A stretch of DNA of 35,645 bases from Ferrithrix thermotolerans DSM 19514 (GTDB lineage: Bacteria; Actinomycetota; Acidimicrobiia; Acidimicrobiales; Ilumatobacteraceae), in assembly GCA_945861325.1 (NCBI GenBank), contig CAMATY010000007.1, positions 1 through 35,645 of the forward strand, written 5' to 3'. The position numbers were made by a program, and so were the translations under genes. How positions within the stretch are numbered: position 1 is the first letter of the stretch; each line of letters starts with the position of its first letter. This document shows, piece by piece, positions 25,960 to 35,145 of the stretch. The notes under the pieces were generated by a model. That model was given only the letters and a program-made list of their open reading frames with translations. It was not told the DNA's origin and ran no database searches.

Positions 25960-27678
25960 ATGAATGCACAAAAACGCGCAAGAAGCTTTGAACCAAATGC
26001 AAACAATACGATCGCATTGCCGACCGGACAAATAGCACACCGCGACCACGCCGAACACTCGGCGCTACTCGTGCGAAACTTCTATCAGGTACGCCCTGGA
26101 GTGTGGTGCCTTGTGGGCAACGGATTATCGAATCAAACTTTTATTGAGGCTCCGAACGGAATTATTGCAGTAGACACCGGCGAGTCAAACGAAGAAATGC
26201 GTGCAGCAATTTTGGAATTGCGAAAGCACACTCAGTCCCCTATCGTCGCAGTTTTGTACACCCACTTTCATTATGTTTCAGGCACACAAGCGGTTCTAGA
26301 TGAAGACTCGTCTCGCCAGATTGAAATCTGGGGCCATGAAAAAATCGCCTACAACCGAATCAGAGCTACATCAGAGATTGCGCCCGCATACGGTCGCGGA
26401 TTAGTTGAGCAGTTTGCGATCAGCCTTCCGCAAGACGGGCCCGATGGCATCGTCAATGTCGGCCTAGGCAATTTCTATCGCAATCCCCAGTTCACCACAC
26501 AAACAAATGGCTTCATCGCACCAAAGAAAACTTTCAATTCACAGTGCACGATAGAAGTTGCAGGGCTACGCATCGAAGTTACTCCTGCACCATCTGATGC
26601 TGACGACTCGGTTACATATTGGTTTGAATCTTTGGGTTGCGCGGTCAACAACTTGGTTTGGCCCGCACTGTTTAATATTTTTGCTATTCGCGGAGAGGAA
26701 TACCGCGACCCGAGAGTCATGCTCACAGGTCTTGACCATCTACTTTCGCTTGACGCCGAGCATCTCGTCGGCGCTCACGGAAAGCCGATAAGTGGCGCTA
26801 AAGAGATTGTTAATCGCGTCACAAAATATCGAGATGCAATTCAGTTTTTGTGGGATCAAACGGTTCGCCTAACAAACCGCGGATACACCAGCATTGAGTT
26901 GGCCCACGAAATTCGACTACCAGATTTTTACGACGAAGACAATTTGACATCAGAATTTTACGGTGTTGCAGAACATCATGTACGACAAATTCGCAGTGGC
27001 TTACTCGGCTGGTTTGATGGTGACCCGGCAAATCTATTCCCGTTGCCAAGAAAAGAACACTCAGATCGTATGATCGCTGGGTTTGGTGGACGAGAAATCG
27101 TTCGCAAGAAAGCCAACGATGCAATCAACCTAGATGACCTGCGGTGGGCCTGCGAACTCAGTTCATGGCTGGTCAATAGTTCTGAAGCCGAGACAGCAGA
27201 CAAATTATTGTTGTCCAATACTCTTCGCCTGATCGCCCAACGGACTACTGCAGCGAATATTCGCAATTGGTGCCTTGCTCGAGCCAGAGATCTAGATGGC
27301 ACTCTTGACATGACCCGGTTTAACCGTCATCGAATTTCTCGTAAACAAATTTTGTCTGCGCCAGCGACGCAATCAGTTCACATTTTGCGAGTGATGCTGT
27401 TGCCTGAGCGCGCACTTGACATTGACACCCACCTCGGTTTCAACTTTACAAATCATCAATCAATCGGCCTTCACATTCGAAATGGCGTTGCAGTACCAAC
27501 TGATGGCAGCGGCGCCGATATTTCGCTCAACTGCACTCAGGAAACTTGGGCTGACATTTTGAGCGGAGATCTGAAGATTTCTGCAGCAGTTTCGTCAAAA
27601 GAATTAACAATCAACGGAGATACCAACAAGGCGCTTGCGGCCCTGCAGGTTTTTGATGTTAAAAATCTGCAATCGTGA
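25960..27678 (+). CDS. Alkylsulfatase (SdsA1/BDS1)-like metallo-beta-lactamase-fold protein with altered metal site
   Basis: A 572-residue protein with the layout of alkylsulfatases: MBL fold (about 35-280), dimerisation region (about 310-440) and a C-terminal SCP2-like domain from LPERALDIDTHLGF on. The metal motif reads THFHYVSG: His102 and His104 are kept, but the Asp-His pair of HxHxDH is Val106-Ser107. A distal His273 (GAHGKP) remains, while the downstream glutamate positions read SDADDS and VNNLVW. It may bind one metal, use another chemistry, or be a specialised subfamily. ATG at 25960 is chosen, 7 bases after the dioxygenase stop; the frame is open further upstream. Its stop overlaps the arylsulfatase GTG by four bases. 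Confidence 0.78.
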   Translation: MNAQKRARSFEPNANNTIALPTGQIAHRDHAEHSALLVRNFYQVRPGVWCLVGNGLSNQTFIEAPNGIIAVDTGESNEEMRAAILELRKHTQSPIVAVLYTHFHYVSGTQAVLDEDSSRQIEIWGHEKIAYNRIRATSEIAPAYGRGLVEQFAISLPQDGPDGIVNVGLGNFYRNPQFTTQTNGFIAPKKTFNSQCTIEVAGLRIEVTPAPSDADDSVTYWFESLGCAVNNLVWPALFNIFAIRGEEYRDPRVMLTGLDHLLSLDAEHLVGAHGKPISGAKEIVNRVTKYRDAIQFLWDQTVRLTNRGYTSIELAHEIRLPDFYDEDNLTSEFYGVAEHHVRQIRSGLLGWFDGDPANLFPLPRKEHSDRMIAGFGGREIVRKKANDAINLDDLRWACELSSWLVNSSEAETADKLLLSNTLRLIAQRTTAANIRNWCLARARDLDGTLDMTRFNRHRISRKQILSAPATQSVHILRVMLLPERALDIDTHLGFNFTNHQSIGLHIRNGVAVPTDGSGADISLNCTQETWADILSGDLKISAAVSSKELTINGDTNKALAALQVFDVKNLQS

Positions 27679-30005
27679 AAAACTTACCACTTGCCACAAA
27701 AGGTTTTCTTGGCAAAATTTCTAAAGTTATTACACAGTCGACGCCCGAAAAATTAGTTGCACCCCAGGCGCCAAACGGTGCGCCAAATATTTTGCTGATC
27801 ATGCTCGACGATGTCGGGTTTGGATCATTCGGCAATTTCGGAGGACCAGTTACGACACCTGGCCTTGACAAAATTGCAAAACAGGGCTTGCGATACAACC
27901 AATTTCATACGACTGCACTTTGTTCTCCGACTCGTGCCGCACTTCTAACTGGCCGCAATCATCACACGGTGCACATGGGCGGAATCACCGAAATAGCGAA
28001 CTCGTTTCCTGGTTATGACAGCGCAATCCCACCCGAGTCAGCAACCGTCGCCCAAGTTCTTCGGATGTCTGGTTACAGCACAGCGTGTTTTGGCAAATGG
28101 CATCTCACCCCGTCATGGGAGCAGAGTCCAGCGGGACCATTTGATCGTTGGCCAACTGGTTTAGGTTTTGATCGCTTCTACGGAATCATGGGTGCCGAAT
28201 CTTCGCAATACGAGCCACCCGTTTACGATCAGACAACACCAATATCACCGCATGTCGGCAAACCCGATTATCACCTCACTGAAGATCTTGCCGATCAAAC
28301 GATTACTTGGATGCAGCGACAAAAAGCCTCGTCGCCAAACAAGCCTTTCTTTTGTTACTTCTCGACACCAGCAGTGCACGCCCCACACCATGTGTCACGC
28401 GAGTGGATTGAAAAGTACAAAGGCAAGTTTGACAGCGGATGGGACAGTCTGCGCGACGAGATTTATCAACGGCAACTCAAACTCGGAGTCATCCCGCCAG
28501 AAACTGCGTTGACGAAGCGCCCCGAACAAATTCCTGCATGGGCCGACTACCCCGAGCGATATCGACCTATCGCGCGACGCCTAATGGAAACATTCGCAGG
28601 TTTTCTTGCGCACACTGACGCTCAAATCAAACGCGTGATTGATGCACTTGATGATCTTGAAATTGCCGACAACACGCTTGTTATTTATATCACTGGCGAT
28701 AACGGAGCATCAGCAGAGGGCACGATTCACGGTGCATGGAGCGCGCCATCGTTTCAAAACGGCGTTCCCGAAGATCCGGAGTGGTTACTCGAACATATCG
28801 ATGACTTCGGTACCGCCAAATGCGAAAATCATTTCAATGTTGGGTGGGCTTGGGCGCTTGACTCTCCATTTCAGTGGATGAAACAAGTTGCGTCGCACTT
28901 CGGCGGCACTCGCAACGCAATTGCAATTTCTTGGCCAAAAGAAATTCGCGACGTTGGGGCGTTACGAACACAATTTCATCATGTGATTGATATCGCGCCA
29001 ACTATTTACGAGATTGCAGGTATCACGCCACCGACACATGTCAACGGCATTGAGCAGATGCCGATTCATGGCACATCAATGCAATACTCATTCGACAGCG
29101 CAACAAAGCCGAGCACACATCCGAGCCAATATTTCGAGATACTCGGTAATCGTGCTTTGTACCACGATGGATGGATTGCTTCGTGTTTTCATGGTCGCCT
29201 ACCGTGGATTCGCCTGCAGGGTTTTGAATTTGATGGCCCACAAGAACGCTGGGAGTTGTACAACGTTGCAGAAGATTTTTCGCAAGCCGTAGATCTCGCA
29301 GAATCACACCCCGAGAAACTCGCCGAACTTCAAAAACTATTTGAGGTCCATGCAAAACAATACGGCGTCTATCCGTTGCGTGATCCAGGATCGCCCCGTC
29401 ATGGAGATTTCTCTGTTCCGCACTCATTAGACGGCATCTCGCGCATGAAGTACACCAAAGCACATTTTCGAATGCCAGAAAGTTCTGTTATCAATATCAA
29501 GAACTGCTCGTTTCGGATAACTGGCGAAATCTCAATCAACAACGACAACGCTCAGGGAGTGATCGTTTGCCAAGGTGGCAACATGGCTGGCTGGTCGCTG
29601 TATTTAAATACAAATTCTCAACCAATCTTTCACTACAACTGGTTCGGCCACGAACACACTTCAATCGCCAGTAACGAAGCACTAGCAAAAGGTTCGCACA
29701 AAATCGAAGTGAGTTTTGCTTACGACGGTGGGTTTGGCGCTGGAGGAAATATTTCACTTGTCGTCAACGAATCAGAAGTTGGTTCTGGTCGAATAGAAAA
29801 AACCGTGCCACTTGTTTATTCGATGAGTGGTGAGACTTTCGATGTCGGTCTTGATACTGGTTCTGCAGTTGGCCCATACCCACATGGGTTTAATTTCACT
29901 GACGAAATCGTCGGTATCACTGTTGAACGACTTGACGAACCACCGCCACAAATTCGTCAAAAAATGCGCGACGGAGAATTTCGCGCCAGTCTTAGCACAC
30001 AATAA
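27675..30005 (+). CDS. Type I arylsulfatase (formylglycine-dependent)
   Basis: A 776-residue sulfatase. APNILLIMLDDVGFG gives the metal-binding Asp45-Asp46, and CSPTRAALLTGR (83-94) is the sulfatase signature in which Cys83 becomes formylglycine. GKWHL, AVHAPHH and TGDNGAS supply later active-site residues. About 190 C-terminal residues beyond the sulfatase core form a beta-rich domain. No Sec or Tat signal is evident, so it is probably cytoplasmic. It hydrolyses a sulfate ester; the CSPTR form differs from the usual choline sulfatase, so choline-O-sulfate is possible but not indicated. GTG at 27675 overlaps the previous TGA. Its end meets the GntR gene end with three bases between. No formylglycine-generating enzyme is seen here. 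Confidence 0.92.
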   Translation: MKNLPLATKGFLGKISKVITQSTPEKLVAPQAPNGAPNILLIMLDDVGFGSFGNFGGPVTTPGLDKIAKQGLRYNQFHTTALCSPTRAALLTGRNHHTVHMGGITEIANSFPGYDSAIPPESATVAQVLRMSGYSTACFGKWHLTPSWEQSPAGPFDRWPTGLGFDRFYGIMGAESSQYEPPVYDQTTPISPHVGKPDYHLTEDLADQTITWMQRQKASSPNKPFFCYFSTPAVHAPHHVSREWIEKYKGKFDSGWDSLRDEIYQRQLKLGVIPPETALTKRPEQIPAWADYPERYRPIARRLMETFAGFLAHTDAQIKRVIDALDDLEIADNTLVIYITGDNGASAEGTIHGAWSAPSFQNGVPEDPEWLLEHIDDFGTAKCENHFNVGWAWALDSPFQWMKQVASHFGGTRNAIAISWPKEIRDVGALRTQFHHVIDIAPTIYEIAGITPPTHVNGIEQMPIHGTSMQYSFDSATKPSTHPSQYFEILGNRALYHDGWIASCFHGRLPWIRLQGFEFDGPQERWELYNVAEDFSQAVDLAESHPEKLAELQKLFEVHAKQYGVYPLRDPGSPRHGDFSVPHSLDGISRMKYTKAHFRMPESSVINIKNCSFRITGEISINNDNAQGVIVCQGGNMAGWSLYLNTNSQPIFHYNWFGHEHTSIASNEALAKGSHKIEVSFAYDGGFGAGGNISLVVNESEVGSGRIEKTVPLVYSMSGETFDVGLDTGSAVGPYPHGFNFTDEIVGITVERLDEPPPQIRQKMRDGEFRASLSTQ

Positions 30006-30008
30006 TTT

Positions 30009-30665
30009 TTAGAGACTAGAAGACCCAAGTCTTTTGCGAACCGCGTCACGAACTTGAGCGTCGAAACTTTGCACATGAGTTTCAGAAAGTTTGTAGGCAA
30101 GATCAGAATCACGAGATTCGAGCGCATGTAAAATTTCAACATGCTCATCTAATGCATGCCCCATGTCAGCAACGTCAGACAAATAGATATGCCATAATCG
30201 GTCGCTCTGCGCATATAAAACATCAAGAGTGTCGGTTAAGAAACGATTACCGGCAGCGGCCCAAACAATTTCGTGGCACTGTGCATCAAAATGAATTTGA
30301 TCTTGTGCCGAAATTTTGGGTTTTGTGGCAGCATTTAGAACATCACGCATTTGTTGCCAATGCTCGACACGACCTCGCTGACACGCCAGGCGTGCCGCGT
30401 ACGGTTCTAATATCGCGCGAGTTTCATAAAGCATAGAAAGTTCGGCGACATCAATGTTTGAGACGATCATTCCTCGGCGTGGAATTACGACTAAAAATTG
30501 ATCTCGTGCCAACCTCTGCAACGCCTCACGGATTGGCGTTCGTCCGATTTCAAGTTGTTGTTGCAAAATGTCTTCGCGCACGACTGCCCCGGGAGCCAAT
30601 TCGAGACGCACAATCTTCTGGCGAATCAGCCTGTAAGCCTGCTCACTAAGGGACTCGGTAGCCAT
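30009..30665 (-). CDS. GntR-family (FadR/FCD) transcriptional regulator
   Basis: A 218-residue regulator. The N-terminal winged helix includes SLSEQAYRLIRQKIV, then ILQQQLEIGRTPIREALQRLA, the standard GntR recognition region. The FCD effector domain (about 75-210) is all-helical with His residues in DAQCHEIVWAAAGN, LDEHVEIL and LSETHVQSF that fit its metal/carboxylate site. ATG at 30665 matches family starts; a longer reading to 30758 would run into the DMGDH gene. It is divergent from DMGDH-etfBA, with a 74-base gap carrying a dyad, so it most likely controls that operon in response to an organic acid or amino acid. Confidence 0.88.
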   Translation of the reverse strand: MATESLSEQAYRLIRQKIVRLELAPGAVVREDILQQQLEIGRTPIREALQRLARDQFLVVIPRRGMIVSNIDVAELSMLYETRAILEPYAARLACQRGRVEHWQQMRDVLNAATKPKISAQDQIHFDAQCHEIVWAAAGNRFLTDTLDVLYAQSDRLWHIYLSDVADMGHALDEHVEILHALESRDSDLAYKLSETHVQSFDAQVRDAVRKRLGSSSL

Positions 30666-30683
30666 TTGATTAGAGCCTACAGC

Positions 30684-30708
30684 GGTGATATCGTTCTGAT
30701 ATACCACC
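30684..30708. promoter_or_regulatory. Candidate GntR operator in the gntR/DMGDH divergent region
   Basis: GGTGATATC (30684-30692) and GATATACC (30698-30705) form an inverted repeat around GTTCT, with one mismatch. The right half, TGATATACCA, is itself a near-palindrome of the type bound by FCD regulators. The position, between the two divergent starts, suits autoregulation together with control of DMGDH. Confidence 0.55.
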
Positions 30709-30739
30709 AAATAATTAGAACTTACGAAGAGGTCTAAAA

Positions 30740-33283
30740 ATGAGCGAGTTTCCAACAAAAGCGAAGTGTGTTGTCATCGGTGCAGGAATCGTCGGCAACT
30801 GTTTAGTCGGTCATCTCGCAAAACTTGGTTGGACAGACATGGTGCAAATCGACAAAGGTCCGTTGCCAAACCCAGGTGGCTCAACAGGTCACGCGTCAAA
30901 CTTTATTTTTCCGACTGATCACAACAAAGAAATGGCATTGCTGACTCTCGCCTCACAAAAGCAATACATCGAAATGGGGATGAACAACACCTGTGGCGGC
31001 ATTGAAGTTGCCCGAAATCCTGAACGGCTTGAAGAATTTAATCGACGAATGACTTCTGCAAAATCATGGGGCATCGACGCAAAATTACTTTCACCAGCAG
31101 AAGTTAAAGAACTCGTGCCGTTCATCAACGAAAAAATTGTGCTCGGCGGTTTCTATACACCAAGCGTTTCATGTGTTGACTCATTGCAGACAGGCACACT
31201 GATGCGCGAAGGTGCAATGAAGTCCGGAAACCTAAACGTGTTTGCAAATACTGAAGTTCTTGATCTTGAAGTTGAGAACGGCACGATTAAAGCCGTCGTT
31301 ACCAACAAAGGTCGCATCGAAGCTGAGTATGTCGTCGTGGCATGTGGAGTGTGGAGTCCGCGAATTGCAAAAATGGCGGGTGCGAATATTCCGTTGACTC
31401 CGGCAGTTCACCAGATGGCAGATGTTGGCCCGATTGATATTTTGCAAAAATCAAATGCCGAAGTTGCGTACCCGATTGTGCGTGACATGGATACATTTTG
31501 TTACGAACGTCAAACTGCAGGCTCAATGGAAGTTGGCAGTTACGCCCACCGAGCAATATTCATGCACCCAGATGACATTCCATCGAACGAAGCGTCGGCA
31601 CTTTCGCCAACCGAGTTGCCGCTCACTCAAGATGACTTTGATCCACAGATGGAGCAAGCAATCGAATTAATGGAAATGCTCGGCGATGCCGAAATTAAAT
31701 ATGCAATTAATGGTTTACTGTCACTGACTCCAGATGCGATGCCAGTGCTTGGCGAAACTGTTGAAGTAAAAAATCTTTGGTCGGCCGCAGCCGTGTGGAT
31801 TAAAGAAGGTCCTGGTATTGCGCAACTCGTTGCCGAATGGATGACATACGGTTATCCGCATTTGTGCGATCCGCACTCTTCTGACATTTCGCGTTTTTAT
31901 GCACACGAGAAAACTGATCATCACATTTACGCGCGATGCGACGAACACTTCAACAAAACATACGGCATCGTGCATCCACGTGAACAATGGGCAACACAGC
32001 GCAACATGCGTCGCAGCCCGTTCTATGCTCGCGAAGAAGCGGCAGGGGCAACTTTCTTTGACGCTCGAGGCTGGGAGCGTCCGCAGTGGTTTGCCTCAAA
32101 CGAGAAACTAGTGAAAAAATTTGCGTCTGCTTGTGAGCCACGCGCTCATGAATGGGACGCACGTTGGTGGTCGCCAATCACAAATGCTGAGCACCTTCAA
32201 ATGCGCGAGTCGGTCGGCATGGTCGACCTCACTGCATTCAACGAGTTCGACTTCACAGGCCCAGGCACGATGAAGTTTTTGCAATACATGTGCGTCAACA
32301 ATGTTGATGTTGAAGTCGGACGCTCGGTTTACACACCGTTACTTACACCAGGTGGTGGGTTCAGAGGCGACCTGACGATCATGCGTCTAGCTATGGATCA
32401 TTTCAGAGTTATCACCGGAGCATTCGATGGCGGACGCGACAACTATTGGTTTAATCGCCACATGCCTCAAGACGGTTCGGTCAAATTCACCGATATGAGT
32501 TCGTCGCTTTGCACGATTGGTGTTTGGGGCCCGAATGCAGAAAAGACAATGGCTAAGGCAACACAAAATATAAACGCCGAAGGCAAACTCGTTCCATTTG
32601 ATGTTTCGCAGAAGAACTTTCCTTATGGATCGGTTCGCGAAGTACTGATTGATGGTGTACCTGCAACGATGTTCCGTATTTCATATGTCGGAGAAAACGG
32701 TTGGGAGGTCTACACAAAAATGGAGCACGGCCTACGGATGTGGGATTCGATCGCCAAGGCTGGTGAAGAGTTCGAGATAATCCCAGTCGGCATGGGCGTT
32801 TATGCGGTTACGGGTCGAATCGAGAAGGGTTACCGCTTGATGGGCGCCGAACTTGAAAGCGAATACAACCCTGTCGAGGCCGGCCTCAATCGCGCAAAAG
32901 TTAAAACAGCAGACTTCATTGGCAAAGCCGAATACTTGAAAGCACGCGAAGAAAAGCCTTGCGCCGTTATGTGCACACTTGAAATGATCGACAACACCAG
33001 CAAGTCAGGCATCAAACGCTTTCCGACGGGTGGTAACGAGCCAATCTTGACCAAAACTGGCGAACGAATCGTCGACACAAAGGGTCGCGTCTCGCGAGTC
33101 ACGACTGCAGGTGCAGCACCGTCACTTGGCAAATATTTGTTACTCGCCTATCTCACGCCAGAACATGCAGTTGAAGGCAACGAACTTCGTGTGATGTACA
33201 TGAACGAGTTATTTCCGGTGCGTGTCGCTCGAGTTGGTAGTCAGCCAGTATTTGACCCAACTGACGCGCGCATGAAGAGTTAA
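30740..33283 (+). CDS. Dimethylglycine/sarcosine dehydrogenase, FAD and GcvT-like folate domains
   Basis: An 847-residue two-domain enzyme. VVIGAGIVGNCLVGHLAK (11-28) binds FAD, and GSTGHASN (47-54) has His51 at the place of the covalent flavin histidine in DMGDH-type enzymes. The DAO part runs to about 370; the rest is the FAO_M/GcvT aminomethyltransferase fold (VGMVDLTAFNEFDFTGPG, then FRISYVGENGWEVY). Such enzymes oxidatively remove N-methyl groups from dimethylglycine or sarcosine and hand the carbon to THF as methylene-THF, electrons going to ETF. The ETF genes follow after 22 bases, confirming the electron route. AAGAGG seven bases upstream fixes the start. Exact substrate is inferred. 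Confidence 0.87.
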   Translation: MSEFPTKAKCVVIGAGIVGNCLVGHLAKLGWTDMVQIDKGPLPNPGGSTGHASNFIFPTDHNKEMALLTLASQKQYIEMGMNNTCGGIEVARNPERLEEFNRRMTSAKSWGIDAKLLSPAEVKELVPFINEKIVLGGFYTPSVSCVDSLQTGTLMREGAMKSGNLNVFANTEVLDLEVENGTIKAVVTNKGRIEAEYVVVACGVWSPRIAKMAGANIPLTPAVHQMADVGPIDILQKSNAEVAYPIVRDMDTFCYERQTAGSMEVGSYAHRAIFMHPDDIPSNEASALSPTELPLTQDDFDPQMEQAIELMEMLGDAEIKYAINGLLSLTPDAMPVLGETVEVKNLWSAAAVWIKEGPGIAQLVAEWMTYGYPHLCDPHSSDISRFYAHEKTDHHIYARCDEHFNKTYGIVHPREQWATQRNMRRSPFYAREEAAGATFFDARGWERPQWFASNEKLVKKFASACEPRAHEWDARWWSPITNAEHLQMRESVGMVDLTAFNEFDFTGPGTMKFLQYMCVNNVDVEVGRSVYTPLLTPGGGFRGDLTIMRLAMDHFRVITGAFDGGRDNYWFNRHMPQDGSVKFTDMSSSLCTIGVWGPNAEKTMAKATQNINAEGKLVPFDVSQKNFPYGSVREVLIDGVPATMFRISYVGENGWEVYTKMEHGLRMWDSIAKAGEEFEIIPVGMGVYAVTGRIEKGYRLMGAELESEYNPVEAGLNRAKVKTADFIGKAEYLKAREEKPCAVMCTLEMIDNTSKSGIKRFPTGGNEPILTKTGERIVDTKGRVSRVTTAGAAPSLGKYLLLAYLTPEHAVEGNELRVMYMNELFPVRVARVGSQPVFDPTDARMKS

Positions 33284-33305
33284 TCAGTAAGACTCGCAAC
33301 TAACG

Positions 33306-34073
33306 ATGAATATTCTTGTCTGTGTCAAACGCGTGCCAGCACCTGGGGCGCGCATCAACATCACACCTGACGCACAACAAGTCGATACTGCGTTTTTGGG
33401 CTTCACTGTTAGCCCACACGAAGAGTGCGCTGTTGAACAGGCGGTACAACTAATTGAAAAGCATGGCGGCGATGTCACCGTGCTAACACTTGGCCCCGTC
33501 GAAGCCGAAGAGCAGCTGCGCACTGCGGTCAGCACGGGAGTCGCAAAAGCAGTTCTCGTGCCGATTGATACTCAAGACTGGGACCCACAACGAACAGCGC
33601 ATGCCCTCGCCTCAGTGATTGCAGAACTGGAAGTTGCGAACGGAAAATATGATTTAATACTTTTCGGCAATGAGTCTGCTGATTCATGTGGCTATCAAGT
33701 TGGAATTCGAACTGCACTAAAACTTGGTCGTCCGATTGTCAACGGTGCCAAAGGATTGGAACTAGAGAACGGCATTGCAACAGTGCGCCGCGAAAGTGAT
33801 GCTGGAGTCGAGATTTATAAACTGAAAACCCCAGCCTGTGTTGGCGTCAAAGAAGGCATCAACTTGCCGCGCTACCCGACTATGAAGGGGCGTCTTGCAT
33901 CCAAAAAAGTTGCGATTACACAAAATGCGGCGACAGGCAATGAGGGTGGTTTGAAATTGATCACATTGCGGCGTCCACCAGAACGCGCAAGTAACACGAA
34001 AATTCTTGGCACTGGCCCAGACGCCGCGTCAGCCGTCGTAGATTTACTCGAAGAGTTGGGCGTTTTCAAATGA
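33306..34073 (+). CDS. etfB: Electron transfer flavoprotein beta subunit
   Basis: A 255-residue EtfB. It opens MNILVCVKRVPAPGARINI, contains VTVLTLGPVEAEEQLRTA and DLILFGNESADSCGYQVG, and ends with a conserved KILGTGPDAA stretch. It forms the AMP/FAD heterodimer with EtfA and takes electrons from the dehydrogenase encoded just upstream, passing them to the quinone pool through ETF:quinone oxidoreductase (not found in this window). Its stop overlaps the etfA ATG by four bases. Confidence 0.95.
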   Translation: MNILVCVKRVPAPGARINITPDAQQVDTAFLGFTVSPHEECAVEQAVQLIEKHGGDVTVLTLGPVEAEEQLRTAVSTGVAKAVLVPIDTQDWDPQRTAHALASVIAELEVANGKYDLILFGNESADSCGYQVGIRTALKLGRPIVNGAKGLELENGIATVRRESDAGVEIYKLKTPACVGVKEGINLPRYPTMKGRLASKKVAITQNAATGNEGGLKLITLRRPPERASNTKILGTGPDAASAVVDLLEELGVFK

Positions 34074-35050
34074 CAGTTCTCGCGATTGTTGAACATGATC
34101 GGGGCACGATCACGCCAGCGTCGTTTGGAGTTTTAACTGCGGCTCGCAACTTGGCTAAGCAAATGGGTGCAAAATTTGAAGCTCTAACAATTGGCGCTAA
34201 TGCTGATGCACTTAGCGAAGTTATTTCAAAGTACGGCGCGACGACAATTCATCAAGCACACAATTCGGCACTCTTAGATTTCGGACCAGACGCATGGGGA
34301 GAATCAATTGCCCAAGTTGTGCGCAAAATAACACCTCAGTTAGTAATAAGTTCAGGCACTGAACGAGGGCACGAAATAATCGCTCAAGCAGCAGCGCGAC
34401 TTGACTTGCCGGCAGCAATGAATTGCCTTGAGTTTGATAAGAATTTCACTGGAACCGAACCCCTAAAAGTTGTGCGTGCGCGTTGGGGCGGGTCGCTAAT
34501 GGAAGAATCACAAATTGATGCGCCAATCAAACTCGTCACGCTTGCAAACCACATTGTCGAAGGCGTAGAAGATCCAACAAATTCTCAAATTGCTGTGATT
34601 GAAGTTGAGTTAGATGATTCAGTTAAACAAACATTCGTACAAGACCGTGTCGAGCGTGTCGCTGGTGTCACTCTTGCGACATCACCGGTTGTTGTCAGTG
34701 GCGGTCGTGGTGTTGGCTCAGCAGAGGCATTCGCTCCACTTGAAGAACTCGCTGGTCTTTTAAATGGCGTCGTGGGCTGCTCTCGTGCGGTGACTAATAA
34801 CGGCTGGCGCAATCACACCGACCAGGTCGGCCAAACTGGCACACGAATCGCTCCAGATATTTATATCGCGTGCGGCATCTCGGGCGCAATTCAGCACTGG
34901 GTAGGGGCGATGGCTTCAAAAAATATACTGGCTATCAATATCGACCCACAAGCAAACATTGTCACAAAGGCCGGATACGCCGTAATTGGCGATCTTCATG
35001 TTGTAGTGCCAGCCATCTCGGCCGAGATTCGCAGGCGCAAAAATCTATAA
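34070..35050 (+). CDS. etfA: Electron transfer flavoprotein alpha subunit
   Basis: A 326-residue EtfA. The C-terminal FAD domain shows VVSGGRGVGSAEAF, AVTNNGWRNHTDQVGQTG, IAPDIYIACGISGAIQHW and the IDPQANI segment, the full signature series. It partners EtfB, with coupled translation. The operon DMGDH-etfB-etfA gives the demethylating flavoprotein its own electron acceptor. A 95-base gap follows before the second MttB-family gene; there I see only a CTAGTT motif and a short TTGACTAG/TTGACTCG repeat. Confidence 0.95.
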   Translation: MTVLAIVEHDRGTITPASFGVLTAARNLAKQMGAKFEALTIGANADALSEVISKYGATTIHQAHNSALLDFGPDAWGESIAQVVRKITPQLVISSGTERGHEIIAQAAARLDLPAAMNCLEFDKNFTGTEPLKVVRARWGGSLMEESQIDAPIKLVTLANHIVEGVEDPTNSQIAVIEVELDDSVKQTFVQDRVERVAGVTLATSPVVVSGGRGVGSAEAFAPLEELAGLLNGVVGCSRAVTNNGWRNHTDQVGQTGTRIAPDIYIACGISGAIQHWVGAMASKNILAINIDPQANIVTKAGYAVIGDLHVVVPAISAEIRRRKNL

Positions 35051-35145
35051 ATCGTTGACTAGTTGACTCGACTCGCGACAATTTACCGATGGTCTTTCTG
35101 CTCAAAATGAGTTAATAAGGCTGTACTAAAACTAGAGTTTGAGCC

